Shown: piece after piece, positions 1 to 6,724 of the stretch
Layout of the letters: each line of letters opens with the position of its first letter
Numbering within the stretch: position 1 is the first letter of the stretch
NCBI GenBank assembly: GCA_031266495.1
Contig: JAISAX010000936.1
Span: forward strand, 1 to 6,724
DNA: 6,724 nucleotides
Direction of reading: 5' to 3'
Source: Opitutaceae bacterium
Lineage (GTDB): Bacteria > Verrucomicrobiota > Verrucomicrobiae > Opitutales > Opitutaceae
The notes under the pieces: generated by a model
Told to the model about the DNA's origin: nothing
What the model saw: only the letters and a program-made list of their open reading frames with translations
The model's database searches: none
Program-made: the position numbers and the translations under genes

Positions 1-2854
<2,854 letters not shown>

Positions 2855-2932
2855 ATCGGGTGACCTTACCGGGATTGCGCCCGGTAAGGCTCCCACACCA
2901 CCGTACGTGCGGTTACCCGACTCCGTACGCGG
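2855..2932 (-). mobile_element. Candidate group II intron 3' remnant (domain V/VI-like)
   Basis: On the minus strand two hairpins follow each other. The first has arms CGTACG (2924-2929 and 2902-2907) and an inner stem CGG/CCG closed by a GUAA (GNRA) tetraloop (2913-2916); its 3' arm reads CCGCACGTACGGTGG, close to the conserved 3' strand of group II intron domain V. The second has a perfect 10-bp stem (2880-2889 with 2864-2873) and a lower GGG/CCC clamp. It leaves an unpaired A at 2861, seven bases from a terminal GAT (2857-2855), as expected for the domain VI branch point and 3' splice site. The 5' arm of the first hairpin does not fold as a standard 34-nt domain V. No maturase or upstream intron domains are present, so any intron is truncated. 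An ordinary GC-rich double hairpin is the alternative. Confidence 0.45.
2864..2889. repeat. Perfect 10-bp inverted repeat, 6-nt loop
   Basis: CCTTACCGGG (2864-2873) and CCCGGTAAGG (2880-2889) are exact reverse complements around a six-base loop. It sits 23 bases past the UroD-like stop codon on the minus strand. It could act as an RNA-stabilising or weak terminator stem, but no U-tract follows on either strand, so I do not call an intrinsic terminator. Confidence 0.8.
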
Positions 2933-4022
2933 ACATCCTTTCGCGAAGCGTTTTCAGTTCGTCTCCGCTCACGAACTGCAAGCCGCAGCGCAGGTGGATT
3001 CCTTTGGCCGTTCCGATCTGCCGGGATACGCAGTCGAGAATATCCAGCCCTTCCGCCGCCGGTCCGCCGAAGAGCTGAAACCGCTTCCCGGCGGCGGCGA
3101 TTTTTTGATGGACCTGAGGCCAGTGCCGATGGTCCGGCTTGCCATCCCCGGGCACCCATTGCACGGCTCCAAGTTCGGGGATCGTCAGGATGGAATCGAG
3201 GTTCTGGAGTTGTCCCACGCCGTCCAGGTGATACATGCTCCTCTCCAGGCGCCGGCAGGAGGCGGCCAGTTCAGGCAGGGCAAATTCCTCGAACATCTCG
3301 TGGCTTGTCATGTAGGAAAAATCGCTCTGGAGCACGTAACCGGGCTTGTCCGAAAAAATGCCCGCCCAGTCGCTGTATCCGGGATTCGCGGACCGGAGCA
3401 CGGAATTGAGCGCGTTGTAACATTGGTGCCACGCCTCGTGCTCCTCGCCGACCAGCCGCTTCACTTCATCGGGGTGGTCATAAAGATCGAGCAGCAGGGC
3501 CTCGCCGGGGCGGAATGTGGACAGCACGTCCAGACCGCCGCCGAGGTCGGTCATCCCCATGAGGACTTGCCCCTGCCAGCGTTGCATACCGGCGCCGTAA
3601 ATCTCGCACAGGCGGCGAAACCAGATGTTGTCGGGATCGAAACGGAAGTGGATTTCCTGGATGGGGGTTTCGGGCGCGGGCGGGTGGAACCAGACGCGGC
3701 CTGTGCTGTTGTCCAGCGTGGCCCCGAGAATCGCGGCGAGCACGCCGGGGCCGAAGCAATGCATGTTGAAATACGGGAAGGCGTCGCCGAGCCAGGTCTG
3801 GCGGGAGAGTTCGTAGTCGATCCGGTCGATGAGACGTTCGGCGGGGATGCCCAGGTCGTGGCAGGTGGACTGGCTTAACAGCGGGGTTTCCGGCTCGGGG
3901 CGTCCGGGGTCGCCGCCGCCGAGCGTGAGCGGGATGAGGGGTCGCTCCAGTTGACCGTCCCACCATTGGCGGTGGGTGGAGCGGATTTTTTCCCAACGGG
4001 TTTGATCAAAGTTGATGGGCAT
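2913..4022 (-). CDS. UroD-superfamily (methyltransferase-like) protein of unknown substrate
   Basis: A 369-residue protein starting MPINFDQTRWEKI. It resembles the uroporphyrinogen decarboxylase / corrinoid methyltransferase-like superfamily: YHLDGVGQLQNLDSIL (264-279) followed by QWVPGDG (288-294) and a C-terminal GIHLRCGLQFVSGDEL. The N-terminal arginine motif of true haem-pathway UroD is absent, so a porphyrin role is unlikely. Where MtaA/MtbA-type enzymes carry His-x-Cys, this protein has His265-x-Asp, so zinc-dependent methyl transfer is uncertain. No corrinoid-binding protein is in the window. ATG 4022 is preferred over ATG 4121, because the extra 33 residues would be Pro/His/Asn-rich low complexity encoded by a DNA repeat. 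The leader lacks a Shine-Dalgarno. The last residues (SAYGVG) and the stop TAA lie in the intron-like hairpin, so the C-terminus may have been altered. It lies upstream of lacZ on the same strand and diverges from the AraC gene. Confidence 0.8.
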   Translation of the reverse strand: MPINFDQTRWEKIRSTHRQWWDGQLERPLIPLTLGGGDPGRPEPETPLLSQSTCHDLGIPAERLIDRIDYELSRQTWLGDAFPYFNMHCFGPGVLAAILGATLDNSTGRVWFHPPAPETPIQEIHFRFDPDNIWFRRLCEIYGAGMQRWQGQVLMGMTDLGGGLDVLSTFRPGEALLLDLYDHPDEVKRLVGEEHEAWHQCYNALNSVLRSANPGYSDWAGIFSDKPGYVLQSDFSYMTSHEMFEEFALPELAASCRRLERSMYHLDGVGQLQNLDSILTIPELGAVQWVPGDGKPDHRHWPQVHQKIAAAGKRFQLFGGPAAEGLDILDCVSRQIGTAKGIHLRCGLQFVSGDELKTLRERMSAYGVG

Positions 4023-4023
4023 G

Positions 4024-4081
4024 TGCGGTGCGGTGTTGTGCGGGTTGTGCTGTGCGGTGTGGTGCGGTGCGGGTTGCGCGG
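4024..4081. repeat. Degenerate pentamer tandem repeat (TGCGG-type)
   Basis: Nearly the whole segment splits into TGCGG, TGTTG, TGCTG and TGTGG units, with two four-base interruptions (4044-4047 and 4073-4076). On the UroD-like mRNA it is the immediate 5' leader: rich in C and A, without U, and without a Shine-Dalgarno. Such a leader should be unstructured. Confidence 0.75.
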
Positions 4082-4114
4082 CGAGCCTGCCACGGGGCGC
4101 CGGTTTTGGGAATG

Positions 4115-4132
4115 GTTTCAAGGCCGGAAAAC
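4115..4132. promoter_or_regulatory. Candidate operator, imperfect palindrome
   Basis: GTTTCAAGGCCGGAAAAC has symmetric outer GTTT/AAAC and a central GGCC, with three unmatched bases on each side. It ends 15 bp before the AraC-type start codon, suiting autoregulation or control of the divergent gene. A GCCGG also occurs upstream near 4109-4113 as a possible second half-site. AraC proteins usually bind direct repeats, so assignment to this regulator is speculative. Confidence 0.3.
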
Positions 4133-4147
4133 ATACAAGATCGTCCG

Positions 4148-4981
4148 ATGACCAAACCGGATGTGCTCTCCATCGTCCCCCCGACCCGGCTCCTTGTCAG
4201 CGGGCAACAGGAATCCCGCAGCCGGTGTTTCGCGTGGCGCCCGCAGGGGACGCGCGACTGGTTGCTCGTCCTGACGGAGGGGGGACGGGCGCGTTTTCGT
4301 TTTTACGAGGGAGAATTTATCGCGACCCGCCACGATGTCGTCCTGGTTCGTCCCGGCACTGTGCATGACTACGAACTGGATGAACGTTACGGTTATTGGA
4401 AAAACATCTGGGTTCATTTCTTGCCGCGTCCCGATGTGTTGGGCTGGTTGCGCTGGCCGGAGGTGGCGACGGGAATCATGCATTTGCGTCTTGCCGCTTC
4501 TGTTTTCGGGCGCGTGCGGAAGGAGCTTTTGTTGATGGACGCCGAGGGACATGCGACGGGGCGGGGACGCGAGCAACTGGCGGTGAATGCGCTTGAGCGC
4601 GCGTTGTTGTTTTGCGATGCGGTCAATCCGCGTCATGAGGAAGGCCGTCTTGATGAGCGCATTCGCAAGGCGGTTGACATGCTGGGCAACGTGTCGGGCG
4701 AGGGGTTCACGCTTGAGGGATTGGCGGTGCGGTGCGGGCTTTCGCGGTCGCGGTTTGCGGAGTTGTTCCGGAAGCAGGTGGGGATGCCGCCCCTGGCTTT
4801 TCTGGAAAACCGGCGTCTTCTTCGTGTGCGGGAGTTGCTGGAGCACACGTCGTTGAGCCTGGCGGAGATCGCGACGCAGACGGGTTTTTCCAATGCGTTT
4901 TATCTTTCGTTGCGTTTCAAAAAAAACTTCGGCGCGAGTCCGCGCGAACACCGCCGGCGCCGCGTATCGGAAAATCAATGA
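4148..4981 (+). CDS. AraC-family transcriptional regulator
   Basis: A 277-residue DNA-binding regulator. The N-terminal half (about 1-100) looks like the cupin-type ligand-sensing domain of AraC proteins, with VLVRPGTVHDYELDE (65-79) and WKNIWVHF (84-91). The C-terminal half (about 167-270) carries the two helix-turn-helix units: the first around FTLEGLAVRCGLSRSRFAELFRKQ (187-210), the second around LSLAEIATQTGFSNAFYLSLRFKKNFG (236-262), followed by the family's SPREHRR ending. ATG 4148 is chosen because a possible earlier ATG at 4028 would add 40 Cys/Arg-rich residues read from the pentamer repeat. No strong Shine-Dalgarno is visible. It is divergent from the UroD-like gene and lacZ and most likely senses a sugar to control them. 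Its codons end mostly in G or T, unlike the C-ending codons of lacZ. Confidence 0.93.
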   Translation: MTKPDVLSIVPPTRLLVSGQQESRSRCFAWRPQGTRDWLLVLTEGGRARFRFYEGEFIATRHDVVLVRPGTVHDYELDERYGYWKNIWVHFLPRPDVLGWLRWPEVATGIMHLRLAASVFGRVRKELLLMDAEGHATGRGREQLAVNALERALLFCDAVNPRHEEGRLDERIRKAVDMLGNVSGEGFTLEGLAVRCGLSRSRFAELFRKQVGMPPLAFLENRRLLRVRELLEHTSLSLAEIATQTGFSNAFYLSLRFKKNFGASPREHRRRRVSENQ

Positions 4982-5031
4982 TGATCGTGTGCCAGGCAAA
5001 ATAAAAAAAAGCCAGGTGTGCGCGGCTGTCC

Positions 5032-5056
5032 GGGGGGGGAGGGGGGAGGAGGGAGG
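5032..5056 (+). other. G-rich tract, potential G-quadruplex
   Basis: Runs of eight, six and three G separated by single A or GGA form a 25-base tract that satisfies a simple G-quadruplex pattern if the long runs split. It lies about 50 bp past the AraC stop codon. It might stall polymerase or stabilise RNA, or be a base-calling inflation of a shorter G run. Confidence 0.5.
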
Positions 5057-5082
5057 AGAGTTCGGCTCGGAAGCGCCCGGGA

Positions 5083-5110
5083 CCGCCGGCCTCTTGCCGG
5101 CCTCCGGCGG
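5083..5110. repeat. GC-rich inverted repeat
   Basis: CCGCCGG (5083-5089) pairs exactly with CCGGCGG (5104-5110), and a nested GCCGGC...GCCGGC pair (5085-5090 and 5096-5101) closes a five-base loop. No T-run follows on either strand. It may be part of an interspersed intergenic repeat. Confidence 0.6.
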
Positions 5111-5230
5111 AGTGGCTGCAGAGGAGGCTACGACAGGGAGGCCATTGTTACCTCGCTTGTGATTCAGTCGCGGGTTGCGGGCTTGCTCCACAACGGGAAA
5201 ACAGGGAAAGTCACCGCCGCCATAACCGTC

Positions 5231-6673
5231 ATGACCACCTCGCCCGTTACATTTGCTTCGTCCACCTTGCCCAAATTGCCGATCGGAATCCAGTCGTTCG
5301 TCAAACTGCGCGAGGAGAATTTCCTTTATGTTGACAAGACCGCCGCCATCCAGCGCCTCATCGAAAGCGGAACCGTTTTTTTCCTGTCGAGGCCGCGCCG
5401 CTTCGGAAAATCCCTCCTGCTGAGCACCATCGAGGAAGTTTTCAAGGGCAGCAAAACGCTCTTCGAGGGGCTGGCGATTCACGGGCAGCGCGACTGGGAA
5501 CAAAAACATCCCGTCATCCGCATCGACTGGACGGTGCTCGGCCACGCCACCCCGCGGGAAATGGAATCGAGCACGCGCAACCTTTTCCGCCGCATCGCCG
5601 ACGACCACGGCATCACGCTCGCCACCGAATACTCGCGCGACAATTTCGCCGAACTCATCCTCGCCCTCCACCGCAAAACCGGCGCGCAGGCCGTCGTCAT
5701 GGTTGACGAATACGACAAGCCCATCCTCGACGTGCTCGACAAAACGGAAAACGCCGAAACCATCCGCCAGTTTCTCAACGCCTTCTACGGCGTCCTCAAG
5801 GGCAGCGACGAGCACCTCCGCTTCGTTTTCCTGACGGGCGTGACGAAATTCGCAGGCGTATCCGTTTTCTCGGGACTCAACAATCTGTATGACATCACGC
5901 TGCACCCGGATTTCTCGACCATCTGCGGCTACACGCAACAGGAACTGGAAGCCTGCTTTGCCGGACATATCGCAGGACTCGCGCACAAGCTGGGCGTCAC
6001 CACGGACCAGCTTCTGGAACGCGCCCGCCACTGGTACGACGGCTATTCGTGGGACGGCGAAAACTTCGTTTACAACCCTTTTTCCACCCTGCGTTTCTTC
6101 GGAGAACAACGATTTGCCAACTACTGGTTCACGACGGGCACACCGACGTTTTTGATCAACACCCTCAAAAAGCGGGAACGCGCCGCCGTGGTGCTCAAAC
6201 CCTTCGAGACCGAAGAACTCGACATGAGCAGCTACAACCCCGACACGATGGGCGAGGTGCCTTTGTTGTTCCAGACCGGATACCTGACCATCAAGAAAAT
6301 CGTCCGCGACTTCGACCGGGAGACGTTTACCCTTTGCACGCCCAACGGCGAGGTCAACGACTCCTTCCTGCGCCATCTGCTCAACGCCTACAGCGCGTAT
6401 CCGGTGGACCGCGCCGGCATCCTCAAACGCGACATGGAACGCCAGCTTCTGGCCGGCGACGCCTCCGCGCTCGAACAAAGCCTGCGGACAATGCTGGCGC
6501 TCGTCCCCTATCCGTTGCACATCGGCAAGGAAGCGTATTACCACTCGCTGCTGCTCGTCTGGCTGCGCCTGCTCGGCTTCGACATCGAGGGCGAAATCAT
6601 GACCGATAACGGACGCATTGATGCCGTCCTCCGGTTGCCCGGACACATCATCATCGCCGAAGTCAAATACCGG
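5231..6673 (+). CDS. AAA-ATPase-like protein with C-terminal PD-(D/E)XK nuclease fold, 3' incomplete
   Basis: At least 481 residues. The N-terminus LPIGIQSFVKLREENFLYVDKT (15-37), the P-loop SRPRRFGKS (53-61) and the Walker-B-like VVMVDEYDKPI (155-165) are hallmarks of the AAA-ATPase-like family (Pfam PF09820). The C-terminus has Asp464 in GRIDAVL and Glu477-x-Lys479 in IIIAEVKY, the catalytic pattern of the PD-(D/E)XK superfamily fused to these ATPases (PDDEXK_9 type). The cellular role is not established; defence or mobile-DNA roles have been proposed only by analogy. ATG 5231 is the start because the family usually begins shortly before the LPIGI motif; no strong Shine-Dalgarno is seen. 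Soon after AEVKY the family normally continues with a region around an AlaQI-like motif, but the DNA turns into poly-G, so the true end is lost. Its codons are C-rich, unlike the AraC gene. Confidence 0.92.
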
Positions 6674-6724
6674 GGGGGGGGGGGGGGGGGCGGGGGCGCC
6701 GGGCGGGCGGGGGGCGGGCGGGGG
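6672..6724. other. Poly-G tail, probable sequencing or assembly artefact
   Basis: Nineteen consecutive G (6672-6690) are followed by only G and C with a single A (GGGCGGGCGG-type) to the last base. It interrupts a well-conserved domain right after its catalytic EVK motif and would encode almost only Gly, Ala and Arg. This matches dark-cycle G calls of two-colour sequencers or a failed contig end rather than real coding DNA. Confidence 0.8.

Larger units (their letters stand above)
4023..4147. promoter_or_regulatory. Divergent control region between UroD-like gene and AraC regulator
   Basis: These 125 bp must hold the start signals for both divergent genes. The half next to the UroD-like gene is a TGCGG-type repeat; the half next to the AraC gene holds a GTTT...AAAC pseudo-palindrome and an AT-richer stretch (4128-4140) that could serve as a -10 region. 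I could not place a convincing -35/-10 pair for either gene. Confidence 0.6.
4982..5230. other. Non-coding gap between AraC gene and AAA/PD-(D/E)XK gene
   Basis: No gene is supported here. It contains an A-rich stretch flanked by two GCCAGG copies (4991-4996 and 5011-5016), a G-rich tract, a GC-rich inverted repeat and a further 120 bp with nothing recognisable. No hairpin followed by a T-run was found, so how AraC transcription ends is not evident. Confidence 0.6.

Noticed and set aside
2864..2889. Intrinsic terminator for the UroD-like gene
   Set aside because: Strong stem but no U-tract on either strand; kept only as an inverted repeat and intron-like hairpin.
4020..4121. Longer UroD-like start at ATG 4121
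   Set aside because: The extra 33 residues are low-complexity Pro/His/Asn encoded by the pentamer repeat, and the family match begins at MPINF.
4028..4147. Longer AraC start at ATG 4028
   Set aside because: The extra 40 residues are Cys/Arg/Ala-rich repeat translation unlike any AraC N-terminus.
4991..5016. A-rich stretch flanked by GCCAGG as a terminator on the minus strand
   Set aside because: The flanks are direct, not inverted, repeats, and no minus-strand gene ends here.
4118..6646. Minus-strand open frame (842 codons) opposite the AraC and AAA genes
   Set aside because: It crosses two genes with clear family motifs on the other strand and has no motif of its own.

Overview
The window reads as high-GC chromosomal DNA from a free-living or gut-associated bacterium. 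The combination of a LacZ-type GH2 enzyme, a uroporphyrinogen-decarboxylase-like (UroD-like) protein, a divergent AraC regulator and an AAA-ATPase-like/PD-(D/E)XK protein suggests a Verrucomicrobiota (Opitutaceae-like) genome. That assignment is inferred from gene content and style, not from any marker gene.

Layout: (1) 1-2695, minus strand, a cytoplasmic LacZ-type beta-galactosidase whose 3' end runs off the left edge, with about 200 C-terminal residues missing. (2) 2696-2912, a gap holding two hairpins that resemble the 3' end (domains V and VI) of a group II intron on the minus strand; the stop codon of the next gene lies inside the first hairpin. (3) 2913-4022, minus strand, a UroD-superfamily protein of about 369 residues that is not a haem-pathway enzyme. 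(4) 4023-4147, a short divergent control region with a degenerate pentamer repeat and a pseudo-palindrome. (5) 4148-4981, plus strand, an AraC-family regulator. (6) 4982-5230, non-coding DNA with a long G-rich tract and a GC-rich inverted repeat. (7) 5231 to about 6673, plus strand, an AAA-ATPase-like protein with a C-terminal PD-(D/E)XK nuclease fold. Its reading frame then enters a poly-G stretch that looks like a sequencing or assembly artefact at a contig end.

Working together: the UroD-like gene and lacZ face the same way with a 217-bp gap and may form one transcription unit. It would be controlled from the divergent promoter region by the AraC-type protein, whose N-terminal half looks like a cupin-type ligand-sensing domain. 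This would be a small beta-galactoside utilisation locus with an unexplained UroD-like partner. The AAA/PD-(D/E)XK gene appears unrelated and belongs to a family often found in many copies per genome.

No wholly new system is evident. The best leads are the intron-like remnant fused to the 3' end of the UroD-like gene, and the unknown role of that gene next to lacZ.
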